A stretch of 64,000 nucleotides of DNA from Archangium lipolyticum (lineage in GTDB: Bacteria; Myxococcota; Myxococcia; Myxococcales; Myxococcaceae): the NCBI RefSeq assembly GCF_024623785.1, contig NZ_JANKBZ010000008.1, positions 62,001 to 126,000 of the forward strand. Direction: 5' to 3'. A model generated the notes under the pieces. It had not been told where the DNA came from, searched no databases, and saw only the letters and a list, made by a program, of their open reading frames with translations. How positions within the stretch are numbered: position 1 is the first letter of the stretch; each line of letters starts with the position of its first letter. This document shows, piece by piece, positions 27,739 to 37,192 of the stretch. The translations under genes and the position numbers were made by a program.

Positions 27739-28699
27739 GCGTCCCCCAGAGCCGCCCCGCCCCACCCCGGCGCCTCGCGCGCCCGAGCCCGCCGTATCTT
27801 CCGCGGCGGCTCCGGCCCCGTCGCGTCCGTGGGAGGCCGCTCGAGCTCCATCTCCTGGTGGCCCCCAGCCCGCTCCGGTTCGCGCCCAGGCCCCCAATGG
27901 CATGCTGTCCCCCAGGACGGCCTCCGCCCCATCACCCCGCCCGGAGATAGAGGCCCGAGCGCCCGTGCCCTCGCAGCCCGTGGTGCGCGTGACGAACGTG
28001 CGCCTGCCTCCACAGGAGACACCTCCCGTCGAGGACGAGCGCCTCTTCCCCGAGGAGGGCCCGGCCGATGGCTGTGCCTCGGGCGAGTGCCTGCCCGACG
28101 TGCCGCCCGTCCCTGCCGCCGAGCCGGAACCAGAAGCCGAGTCCGTCCGGCCCTTCGACGTCCACCACGCCTCGCGCGCCGCGGCCCCCATGGCCGCTTC
28201 GGGCCGCGACAACCCCCGGCGTCCCCTCCAGGACCGGTGGCGCGCGGCGGTGGACACCGTGCGCAACGCCTCCGGCCGGCACGCCAAGTCGCTCGCGTGT
28301 GGCCGCCTTTTGTGGATTCGAGAGGGCGAGGTGGCGGTCGGCTACACGCCCAAGGACGGCTTCCACAAGACCACGGTCTCCGGCAACGGGCGCGCCACCG
28401 TCGAGAAGGCCCTCTCCGAGCACTTCGGCCGCCCGACGAAGCTCGTGGTGCAGGATGTCTCCGAGGCGGACAAGGCCGCGGGCCCCGACGCGGGCGCGGG
28501 CCTCATCAGCATCGCCGAGCAGGACGCCCAGGAGCGCACCGCCTACGAGAAGAGCACCGAGGGCCGTGTCCGGGGACACCCCGCCATCCGGGCCGCGCTC
28601 AAGTTCCTGGGGGGAGAAATCGAGCACATCCAGGTGTACGACCAGCCCGTGCGCCCGGCCGCCGCCCCGGCGAGCGACACTCCCGACGACAGCGCCTGA
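27668..28699 (+). CDS. dnaX: tau-specific C-terminal part of DnaX in the +1 frame
   Basis: 343 codons overlapping the end of the preceding frame by 71 bases. It begins as a Pro/Ala linker (RPPEPPRPTPAPRAPEP) and ends with a folded domain (RWRAAVDTVRNASGRHAKSL, VAVGYTPKDGFHKTTVSGNG, FGRPTKLVVQDV) that corresponds to the DnaX C-terminal domain. A separate start at ATG 27668 is not convincing. Either tau is made by a programmed shift of reading frame in 27650-27738, which in many bacteria distinguishes gamma from tau, or one base is wrong or missing. At CAC-TGA-G (27733-27739) skipping one T would join the frames. Confidence 0.75.
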   Translation: MTLARWLPERPEVAPVPPTFAPTERPPEPPRPTPAPRAPEPAVSSAAAPAPSRPWEAARAPSPGGPQPAPVRAQAPNGMLSPRTASAPSPRPEIEARAPVPSQPVVRVTNVRLPPQETPPVEDERLFPEEGPADGCASGECLPDVPPVPAAEPEPEAESVRPFDVHHASRAAAPMAASGRDNPRRPLQDRWRAAVDTVRNASGRHAKSLACGRLLWIREGEVAVGYTPKDGFHKTTVSGNGRATVEKALSEHFGRPTKLVVQDVSEADKAAGPDAGAGLISIAEQDAQERTAYEKSTEGRVRGHPAIRAALKFLGGEIEHIQVYDQPVRPAAAPASDTPDDSA

Positions 28700-28786
28700 C
28701 AACGGACGCGCACGACGCTAGGGTGCGCCCTTCGCACCATCCCGAGCGGTCCCCGATGCCCGCTCGCACGCCATACGAGGAAGCTC

Positions 28787-29104
28787 ATGCCCGGCATCGA
28801 CCTGAACTACTTCATTCGTCAGGCCAACAAGCTCACGGAGAAGATCGAGCAGCGCAAGAAGGAGCTGGCCGAAGAGACCGTCGAGGCCAAGGCCGGTGAC
28901 GGCCGCGTCACCGTGGTCGCCAACTGCGTGCAGGAGATCAAGAGCATCAAGATCGACAAGTCGCTCGTCGACCCCAATGACCTGGGCATGCTCGAGGACC
29001 TCGTCACCGCCGGCGTCAACGCTGCCCTGGCGAGCAGCCGTGAGAAGATGCAGCGCGAGCTCGGCAAGATCTCCGGCGGCGTGAAGATCCCCGGCATTAC
29101 TTGA
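28787..29104 (+). CDS. ybaB: YbaB/EbfC family nucleoid-associated protein
   Basis: 105 residues. The pattern is the YbaB/EbfC fold: an N-terminal helix (IRQANKLTEKIEQRKKELAEE), a central hairpin with VEAKAGDGRVTVVANCVQEIKSIKID, LVDPNDLGMLEDLVTAGVNAAL and a C-terminal helix. These dimeric proteins bind DNA and shape the nucleoid. They usually sit between dnaX and recR, as here, with seven bases to recR. Confidence 0.93.
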   Translation: MPGIDLNYFIRQANKLTEKIEQRKKELAEETVEAKAGDGRVTVVANCVQEIKSIKIDKSLVDPNDLGMLEDLVTAGVNAALASSREKMQRELGKISGGVKIPGIT

Positions 29105-29110
29105 TACCGG

Positions 29111-29704
29111 ATGACTCCTGATCCTCTCAACCGCCTGGTCGCCCAGCTCGCGAAGCTGCCCGGTATCGGGGAGAAGACCGCTCAGCGGCTGGCGTTCCAC
29201 ATCCTCCGCGCTCCAGGTGAGTACGCCCAGGAGCTGTCGCAGGCCATCCGCGAGGTGAAGGAGAAGGTGCACCTGTGTGCCCGGTGCTTCTCCCTCACCG
29301 ACTCGGAGCTGTGCGGCTTCTGCCGGGACAACAAGCGCGACGAGCGCGTCCTGTGCGTGGTGGAGACGTTCGCGGACCTGATGGCGCTGGAGCGCACCCG
29401 GGAGTTCAAGGGCCGCTACCACGTGCTGCACGGTGTGCTCTCGCCCCTGGATGGCGTGGGCCCCGAGCAGCTGCGCATCAAGGAGCTCCTCACGCGGCTC
29501 GGAGACGGGCACGTCGAGGAGATCATCCTCGCCACCAACCCGGACGTGGAGGGCGAGGCCACCGCGCTCTACCTCACCCGGTTGCTCAAGCCGATGGGCA
29601 TCCGCGTGAGCCGCATCGCCCAGGGCCTGCCCATGGGTGGAGATCTCGAGTACGCCGACCAGGCCACGCTGGCCAAGGCGCTCAGCGCCCGGCGCGAGCT
29701 GTGA
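29111..29704 (+). CDS. recR: recombination mediator protein RecR
   Basis: 197 residues, normal length. Helix-hairpin-helix LAKLPGIGEKTAQRLAFHIL (about 13-32), a C4 zinc finger CARCFSLTDSELCGFC, and a Toprim domain with VVETFADLMALERT and ATNPDVEGEATALYL. Works with RecF/RecO to load RecA on gapped DNA. Last gene of dnaX-ybaB-recR. Converges on the kinase gene over a near-palindromic segment. Confidence 0.97.
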   Translation: MTPDPLNRLVAQLAKLPGIGEKTAQRLAFHILRAPGEYAQELSQAIREVKEKVHLCARCFSLTDSELCGFCRDNKRDERVLCVVETFADLMALERTREFKGRYHVLHGVLSPLDGVGPEQLRIKELLTRLGDGHVEEIILATNPDVEGEATALYLTRLLKPMGIRVSRIAQGLPMGGDLEYADQATLAKALSARREL

Positions 29705-29713
29705 GGCCCCCGG

Positions 29714-31468
<1,755 letters not shown>

Positions 31469-31477
31469 CTCAGGGCC

Positions 31478-33439
31478 TCACTTCAGCGTGCGCACCGTAT
31501 ATACGTCCGGTGCACCAGGGCGAGACATCTTGAATACGACAACGGGAGGCTGTCCCGCCGACGCCACCCAGGTATCGAACCGGTGTTTCGAGTCGAGTGC
31601 CAGGGGCTTGCCGTTCACGGAGAGTCGTGCATCCACCGGTGCCACTCCCGTCACGCGGACACGAGCCCCCGCGCGCTGCCCCTCGCGAGGCGCGCTGACG
31701 ATGAGCGTGGGCACCGAGTTGTCGAACACGAGCTCCAGCTTGTTCATCCGCCCGCCGCGCAGCGGCTGCCCCTGGGGGCCCAGCGGGGTGATGGACCAGA
31801 GGAAGCTGCCCTCCTTCAGCAGGCCCGCGTCGAGCGGCACCTGCGGCGAGGTGGCGGAGCGCTCCGCCACGGGCTGCCCGAGCGCTCCGCTCCGGTACAC
31901 CGAGACCTTGTAGGAGGCCGCGCCCGCCTCCGCCTGACAGGTGAAGGTGATGGCCGGGGGCTTGTCCTGGAAGAAGATGGTCGTCTTCTCCGGCCCCTCG
32001 GGCACCCGGTTGCGCAGCCGGCCCAGCTCGCCCTTGGGAGAGCGCTCCGGCCCGAAGGACGCCTGGCCGTGGGTCAGCTCCGAGCCGTCCGGCCGCCGCA
32101 CCTTCCAGTACAGCGAGCCCTTCGCGGGAGCCGTCACGTTGACGAAGCCGCGGCGGGCCACGCCCGACAGCACCAGCCGCTTGAAGTCGGAATCCGAGGC
32201 CACCTCCACCTGGACCTCGCCCTCCTCCTCCCACGTGAGGGCCACCTCCGACAGGCGCCGGTGGAACACCTGCTGGCCCTCGCGCGAGGCCAGCACGACC
32301 GGTGCCCGCGCCAGCGACTCGACCCGCGCGGCGGCCTCGCCCTTCACGGTGGCGCGCTCGCCCGCGCGCAGGGGCGCCCGGGCCTCGCCACGCACCAGCG
32401 TCACGTCACCCGCGCGCGAGTCCACGGTGAAGCCATCCCCGGTGCGCCGCACGTCGAGCCGGGCGGCCCCGCTGCTCTCCAGCAGGAGCCCCGGCAACAC
32501 CACGCGGCTGACATGGCCCGGAGCCAGCGTCAGCCCCAGCTCGCCCTTGAGCAGGTCCAACCGCGCCTCGTCCGTCGCGCCGGAGCGGGCCACGCCCTCC
32601 ACCACCAGCTCGCCGCCCTGGCCCAGCGCGAGCGTGGACTCCGAGCCCTCCAGGTTCAGCAGCGCCGTGCCCTGACGCGCGCGCACACTGTCACCGGCCC
32701 CGAGCACCTCGCCCTTCCGGTCCACCCCGCGCCACCGGGCCTGGCCCTTCTGGCGCCACTCCGCGCGGCCCGTCCCGGCGTGCACCGTCACCCGCACGGG
32801 CGCCAGCTCCAGCACCCGCGTCGTCACGCTCTCGGCCTTCACCGAGACTTCCTGCCCCTGGGCGGCCCGCACCGTCTGCCCGTTCTTCGCCACCACCTCC
32901 ACGGAGCCCAGGCGCACTTCCACGTGGCTCTCGTCCTGGCCCACGTCCAACCGCACCTCGCTCTCCTCCGCGCCCTGGCGGGTGAGGCCGAAGGGCGTGA
33001 GGAGGGTGAGCTGGACCCGCGGACCCGCCTTCCGACCCACCGCAACCGCCGGGACCCGCGACAGGACGAGGCCGCGCGACACCATCACCACCACGCCGGT
33101 CGAGTCCTCGTCGAGGATGAAGCGCGCCTGCGCCCCCACCTCCACCGTGCGCCCGTCGGCGAAAAGCACCGTGGCGCTCGCGCCATCACCCGTCTCCACC
33201 GCGTCACCGCGCAGCAGGGGCCCCTGGCTCGCGGGTGCCTGCTTCCCTCCGCGCTCGAGCCGCACCTCGCCCGACATCGACGCGAGCCGCGCGAGCTCGG
33301 CCACGCCCGCGTCCACCTCCGCCGTCGCGGGAGCGGGCGCCACCGGCGGGGGCGCGGGAGGCAACGCCTCCTCCTCTCCACACGCGGCGGCGAGCAGCAG
33401 GCACAGCGCGGAGACGAGGGGAAGGCGGAAGGAGCTCAC
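31478..33439 (-). CDS. FecR-domain lipoprotein
   Basis: 653 residues. Lipoprotein signal with lipobox AAAC (MSSFRLPLVSALCLLLAAAC). FecR-like regions are visible: LRGDAVETGDGASATVLFADGRTVEVG followed by beta repeats (VRLGSVEVVAKNGQTVRAAQGQEVSV), and a second similar block further on. The C-terminal half has fibronectin-like beta segments (YWKVRRPDGSELTHGQ, FLWSITPLGPQGQPL). Periplasmic or outer-membrane exposed; binding partner unknown. Overlaps the stop of the upstream gene by four bases and is followed nine bases later by the kinase, so a sensor function for that kinase is plausible. Confidence 0.8.
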   Translation of the reverse strand: MSSFRLPLVSALCLLLAAACGEEEALPPAPPPVAPAPATAEVDAGVAELARLASMSGEVRLERGGKQAPASQGPLLRGDAVETGDGASATVLFADGRTVEVGAQARFILDEDSTGVVVMVSRGLVLSRVPAVAVGRKAGPRVQLTLLTPFGLTRQGAEESEVRLDVGQDESHVEVRLGSVEVVAKNGQTVRAAQGQEVSVKAESVTTRVLELAPVRVTVHAGTGRAEWRQKGQARWRGVDRKGEVLGAGDSVRARQGTALLNLEGSESTLALGQGGELVVEGVARSGATDEARLDLLKGELGLTLAPGHVSRVVLPGLLLESSGAARLDVRRTGDGFTVDSRAGDVTLVRGEARAPLRAGERATVKGEAAARVESLARAPVVLASREGQQVFHRRLSEVALTWEEEGEVQVEVASDSDFKRLVLSGVARRGFVNVTAPAKGSLYWKVRRPDGSELTHGQASFGPERSPKGELGRLRNRVPEGPEKTTIFFQDKPPAITFTCQAEAGAASYKVSVYRSGALGQPVAERSATSPQVPLDAGLLKEGSFLWSITPLGPQGQPLRGGRMNKLELVFDNSVPTLIVSAPREGQRAGARVRVTGVAPVDARLSVNGKPLALDSKHRFDTWVASAGQPPVVVFKMSRPGAPDVYTVRTLK

Positions 33440-34938
33440 CGGGTCTTGGGAAAGAGATCGACGTTGAAGATGGCCTGCTCGCCGTCGCCCACGGTGATGA
33501 CCTTCGTTTGAGACAGGTGGCCGGGAGCCGAGAAGACGAGACGATACCTACCTTGCTTGAGCTGGACCTGGAAAGTCCCCCTGGCGTCCGTGCGGCGGCG
33601 GAGCTTCGCCTCCGGGATGAAGAGCCGGGCCTGGAGCGGCTTCCCCCCACGGACGCTGCGTACCTGACCGGACAAGGTAGCGAGCGCTCCCTGGCGCCCA
33701 TGGGTCAGTGACACGGACAGTTGCGACACGATGCCCGCGGCGATGACCACGGCCTCCTGCTCGGCGCGGAAGTCCGGGGCCGACACCTTCACTTCCAGTG
33801 GACCCGGTGGAAGCTCCTTCAGGAGGGCCAATCCCATCTCGTTGGTGGTGACCTCGGTACCACCCACGGTGACGAGCGCGCCCGGCAGGGGCGTCCCGTT
33901 GCGCCCATCCACCACGAACACCTCCAGGGTGCCCACGCGCGGCAGCGGATTCGTCCGCAGCACCAGCTCCGAGCGGCCACCGGCCGTCACCGTGGTGCGA
34001 GCCTCCAGGGGCAGATAGCCCTCCACGTCGACGCGAACGAGCACCTCACCCGGCGGCAGCTCCACCCCCGTCAACCGCCCGTCCGCGCCGAGCACGCGCG
34101 GCGCCTGCCCCACGCCGCCCACGGTCAGCACCACGCGGGCACCGGGCAGTGCCTTCCCCGACCCCTCTTCCACCACCGCGAGCACGAGCTCCCCCAGCCG
34201 CGGCCGCGAGGCCTCCCCACCCCCATGGGTCAGCTCGAACGCCAGCCCCGCGCGGCTGAGGACCTGCGAGGACTTCAACCCGTCCGCCGTCGTCAGCTCG
34301 TCACGCACGTACTGGTAGTCCAGCACCAGCGCCCCACCCCACTCGCCCCGCCGCATCACCGGCACGAGCAGCGCGCCACCGGCCGCGAAGCCCGTCGACG
34401 AGGCCCCGAGGGCCACGGGCACCTCGCCACGCACCTCCGCGCGCAGGCGCCAGGGCAGCGGCACGAGGACGCGAGCCCCCACCAGCGCGGCGTGGCGCGC
34501 CGAAGCCACGAGCCGTGCTCCTCCCTCGGCGCTGGCGAAGGTGGGCAGCTGCGCGAAGCCGTAGCCGGCGCTCACCTCGGCGCGCACCGGCCCCAGCGAG
34601 ACACGCGCCGCCGGGCCCACCGAGGCCCGCAGCAGTCCCCCTCCGGTGATGAGCCGCGTCTCCTTCGAGAGGCTGAAGCCCTCGCGCTGCACGCTGGCCC
34701 ACGCCCCCCACCAGCCCTCGCCGAACACCGCGGCCCACAGCGCCACGTCGTTGGGCGTCATGCCCCCATAGGACACCGCCGGCCCGGCCTCCTGGGCGCC
34801 CTCCCGGAAGGTCAACCCGTACCGCAGTCGCACCGTGGCGCGCTCCACGGACGCTCCCTCGGCCCTGGCGGTGATCGGCCCCCCCAGGGTGAGCACAAGT
34901 AGGAGAATGGAAAAAAAGGGGCGCGGAAGGAACGGCAC
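33436..34938 (-). CDS. outer-membrane protein with carboxypeptidase-regulatory-like domains
   Basis: 500 residues from GTG 34938, which gives a proper signal peptide (PFLPRPFFSILLLVLTLGG...ARA); an ATG at 35016 would add 26 residues. The first about 230 residues read as alternating beta strands (VRLRYGLTF, RAEVSAGYGFAQL), likely a barrel or porin-like part. Three carboxypeptidase D regulatory-like modules follow (LVLAVVEEGSGKALPGARV; LEVFVVDGRNGTPLPGALV; LSGQVRSVRGGKPLQARL). No ribosome binding site precedes GTG 34938, but TATACT lies a few bases upstream, so a leaderless transcript is possible. First gene of the operon with the FecR lipoprotein and kinase. Confidence 0.7.
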   Translation of the reverse strand: MPFLPRPFFSILLLVLTLGGPITARAEGASVERATVRLRYGLTFREGAQEAGPAVSYGGMTPNDVALWAAVFGEGWWGAWASVQREGFSLSKETRLITGGGLLRASVGPAARVSLGPVRAEVSAGYGFAQLPTFASAEGGARLVASARHAALVGARVLVPLPWRLRAEVRGEVPVALGASSTGFAAGGALLVPVMRRGEWGGALVLDYQYVRDELTTADGLKSSQVLSRAGLAFELTHGGGEASRPRLGELVLAVVEEGSGKALPGARVVLTVGGVGQAPRVLGADGRLTGVELPPGEVLVRVDVEGYLPLEARTTVTAGGRSELVLRTNPLPRVGTLEVFVVDGRNGTPLPGALVTVGGTEVTTNEMGLALLKELPPGPLEVKVSAPDFRAEQEAVVIAAGIVSQLSVSLTHGRQGALATLSGQVRSVRGGKPLQARLFIPEAKLRRRTDARGTFQVQLKQGRYRLVFSAPGHLSQTKVITVGDGEQAIFNVDLFPKTR

Positions 34939-35212
34939 GGCCAGAGTATAGTGAAGACTCGACAGGTCCCCTCGAAACAGGAAGCGCCCGATTTTCCCCG
35001 GCACCCCTTCATGCACGACGCGCTCCCCGGCTCGGCCCGGGCACCCCTACCCCAGGCGCTGGGCAGGCGGCCTCTGTGGGCATGTGCCTGCATGCCAGCC
35101 CCGGGAGCACGGGCTTCCACGGAAAGAGGTGGCTTCTTGCCGGGTTGAAAGGGCTTTGCTAAAGCTCCCCCGGTCGGGAGCGCCGCACCTAACCTCCGAA
35201 ATTCATTCCGGA

Positions 35213-35234
35213 AACCTTCGGGGGCCGCGGGAGT
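35213..35234 (+). promoter_or_regulatory. leader motif of mglBA shared with the 18.0-kb TPR gene
   Basis: The 22 bases differ from 17950-17971 at one position only and lie 36 bases before the mglB start. The surrounding 35017-35270 region has no gene and must contain the mglBA promoter. Confidence 0.5.
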
Positions 35235-35270
35235 CAAGGTCGAGCGAGACGCTTAGGAGCGTAAACGCCC

Positions 35271-35750
35271 ATGGGCACGCAATTGGTGATGTATGAAGAG
35301 GAGTTCACCAAGATCAACGCAGTTTGCGACCGGCTGACCAAGGACGCGAACGCGAAGGTGGTGTTCCTCGTCGACAAGAACGGGCAGCTCATCTCCTCCG
35401 CGGGTCAGACGCAGAACATCGATACCACCTCGCTGGCGTCACTGACGGCCGGTAACGTGGCGGCGATGGGCGGCCTGGCGAAGTTGATCGGAGAGAACGA
35501 GTTCCCCCATCAGTTCCACGAGGGGGCGAAGGACTCGCTCTACATGACCATCGTCGGGAGCCGGGTGGTGCTCGTTGTCATCTTCGACAACCGGACCAGC
35601 CTCGGCCTGGTGCGCCTGCGCATCAAGAAGGCCAGTGACGAGCTGACCAAGATCTTCGAAACTCTGGTGAAGAAGACTGACGGTCCCGGGGTCGGCTCGC
35701 CGTTCGCCGAGATTTCCGACGACGATATCGACAACCTCTTCAGCGAGTAA
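35271..35750 (+). CDS. mglB: MglB, GAP/RLC7-family polarity regulator
   Basis: 159 residues. The Roadblock/LC7 fold is clear (INAVCDRLTKDANAKVVFLVDKNGQLI, SLTAGNVAAMGGLAKLIGE, IFDNRTSLGLVRLRIKKASDEL). The acidic C-terminus with SPFAEISDDDIDNLFSE matches what I remember of M. xanthus MglB almost word for word. MglB stimulates GTP hydrolysis by MglA and marks the lagging pole. Eleven bases before mglA, as in the known operon. Confidence 0.97.
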   Translation: MGTQLVMYEEEFTKINAVCDRLTKDANAKVVFLVDKNGQLISSAGQTQNIDTTSLASLTAGNVAAMGGLAKLIGENEFPHQFHEGAKDSLYMTIVGSRVVLVVIFDNRTSLGLVRLRIKKASDELTKIFETLVKKTDGPGVGSPFAEISDDDIDNLFSE

Positions 35751-35761
35751 CCCGGGAAGCC

Positions 35762-36349
35762 ATGTCCTTCATCAACTACTCGTCTCGCGAAATCAACTGC
35801 AAGATCGTCTACTACGGTCCCGGGTTGTGCGGGAAGACGACGAACCTGCAGTACATCTACAACAAGACCGCCGCGGAGACGAAGGGCAAGCTCATCTCGC
35901 TCTCGACCGAGACGGACCGCACGCTCTTCTTCGACTTCCTCCCGCTGTCGCTGGGTGAGATCCGCGGCTTCAAGACGCGCTTCCACCTGTACACGGTGCC
36001 GGGACAGGTCTTCTACGACGCCAGCCGCAAGCTCATCCTCAAGGGGGTGGACGGCGTGGTGTTCGTGGCCGACAGCCAGGTCGAGCGCATGGAGGCCAAC
36101 ATGGAGTCGTTGGAGAACCTCCGCGTCAACCTCGCCGAGCAGGGCTACGATCTGAACAAGATCCCCTACGTCATCCAGTACAACAAGCGGGACCTGCCCA
36201 ACGCGGTGACGGTCGAGGAGATGCGCAAGACGCTCAACCAGCGCAACATCCCCGAGTACCAGGCGGTGGCGCCCACGGGCGTTGGCGTGTTCGACACGCT
36301 CAAGGCCGTGGCCAAGCTGGTGCTGACGGAGCTGAAAAAGGGCGGCTAG
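35762..36349 (+). CDS. mglA: MglA, Ras-like GTPase of cell polarity and gliding
   Basis: 195 residues. P-loop GPGLCGKTTNLQ (about 19-30), switch II motif TVPGQ with Thr where Ras has Asp (the hallmark of MglA), NKRD for guanine recognition (QYNKRDLP) and APTGVGVFDTL. MglA-GTP at the leading pole activates gliding and type IV pili. Co-transcribed with mglB. All nucleotide-binding motifs are intact. Confidence 0.98.
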   Translation: MSFINYSSREINCKIVYYGPGLCGKTTNLQYIYNKTAAETKGKLISLSTETDRTLFFDFLPLSLGEIRGFKTRFHLYTVPGQVFYDASRKLILKGVDGVVFVADSQVERMEANMESLENLRVNLAEQGYDLNKIPYVIQYNKRDLPNAVTVEEMRKTLNQRNIPEYQAVAPTGVGVFDTLKAVAKLVLTELKKGG

Positions 36350-36353
36350 AGAC

Positions 36354-36382
36354 GTCTGGCGGTCTCGCGGCCGCCAGCAGAC
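36354..36382 (+). terminator. imperfect hairpin after mglA
   Basis: GTCTGGCGG can pair with CCGCCAGCAGAC (two-base bulge), right after the mglA stop and before the next gene. No T-tract, so it may only reduce read-through into the downstream envelope genes. Confidence 0.4.
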
Positions 36383-36393
36383 GAGGTCGCTCC

Positions 36394-37182
36394 GTGCGCT
36401 CCCCTTCCTCCATCCACGTGCTGGCCCTCGCCAGCACGCTCCTGTGGGCCCCTGCGTTCGCGCAGACGGGCCCTGGTGGCGTTCAGGCTCCCGCTCCCGC
36501 AGCCAGCCCCGCTCCCACGGCCTCCACGGCGGCGGCGCCAGCGCCCGCGGAGCCTCCTCCCGGGCAGACGGCGGACGAGGCCTTCAGGACCCGGGTGAGG
36601 ACGCTCGAGGAGCAGGTCGTCGACCTGAAGGAGAAGGTCTTCCGCTCCAAGGCCCGCCTGCAGCTGTTGCAGGAGACGGTGCTGGGAGGAGACCTCTCCA
36701 CCGGAGCGAGCGCGGTCATCTTCCACCGCAACGAGATGGGAGACTCCTTCATCCTGGAGTCGGTGGCGTATGCGCTGGATGGCGCGCCCATCTTCACCCG
36801 CGCGGACGAGAACGGCAGCCTGGCCGAGCCGGAGGAACTGGAGATCTTCAAGGGCCGCATCGTGCCCGGCCAGCATCAGGTCGCCGTGCGGCTCGTCTAC
36901 CGCGGCCATGGCTTCGGGGTGTTCAGCTACCTCGAGGGCTACCGCTTCAAGGTGCAGTCCAGCTACACCTTCAACGCGGAGCCGGGGAAGGTGACCACCG
37001 TGCGCGTGGTGGGCTTCGAGCAGGGAGGGCTGACCACGGATCTGAAGGATCGGCCGGCGGTGCGCTACGACATCGGCACGGCGCGCGACTCGAGCCCACT
37101 GCCCGCCCCGGATGCCGCGCCCGCCGCGGGTGCGCCCCCTCCTCCTCCGACCGCCACGGCCCCCGCCGAGACGAAGAAGTAG
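36394..37182 (+). CDS. exported coiled-coil/beta protein downstream of mglA
   Basis: 262 residues from GTG 36394. Signal peptide (SSIHVLALASTLLWAPAFA) and an Ala/Pro linker, a short coiled coil (about 63-95, RVRTLEEQVVDLKEKVFRSK), then a beta-rich domain with FILESVAYALDGAPIF and GQHQVAVRLVYRGHGFG, ending in a Pro/Ala tail. Repeat-rich proteins like this are often mislabelled dihydrolipoamide acetyltransferase. Likely periplasmic, with a role together with the large TPR proteins that follow. Position matches the gene after mglA in M. xanthus as I recall it; function not established. Confidence 0.8.
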   Translation: MRSPSSIHVLALASTLLWAPAFAQTGPGGVQAPAPAASPAPTASTAAAPAPAEPPPGQTADEAFRTRVRTLEEQVVDLKEKVFRSKARLQLLQETVLGGDLSTGASAVIFHRNEMGDSFILESVAYALDGAPIFTRADENGSLAEPEELEIFKGRIVPGQHQVAVRLVYRGHGFGVFSYLEGYRFKVQSSYTFNAEPGKVTTVRVVGFEQGGLTTDLKDRPAVRYDIGTARDSSPLPAPDAAPAAGAPPPPPTATAPAETKK

Positions 37183-37192
37183 AGGGCCGGCC

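Noticed and set aside
26293..28287. Extension of the GT22-like gene to 1146 codons
   Set aside because: The added part is antisense to dnaX and lacks protein character; the natural start is ATG 26292.
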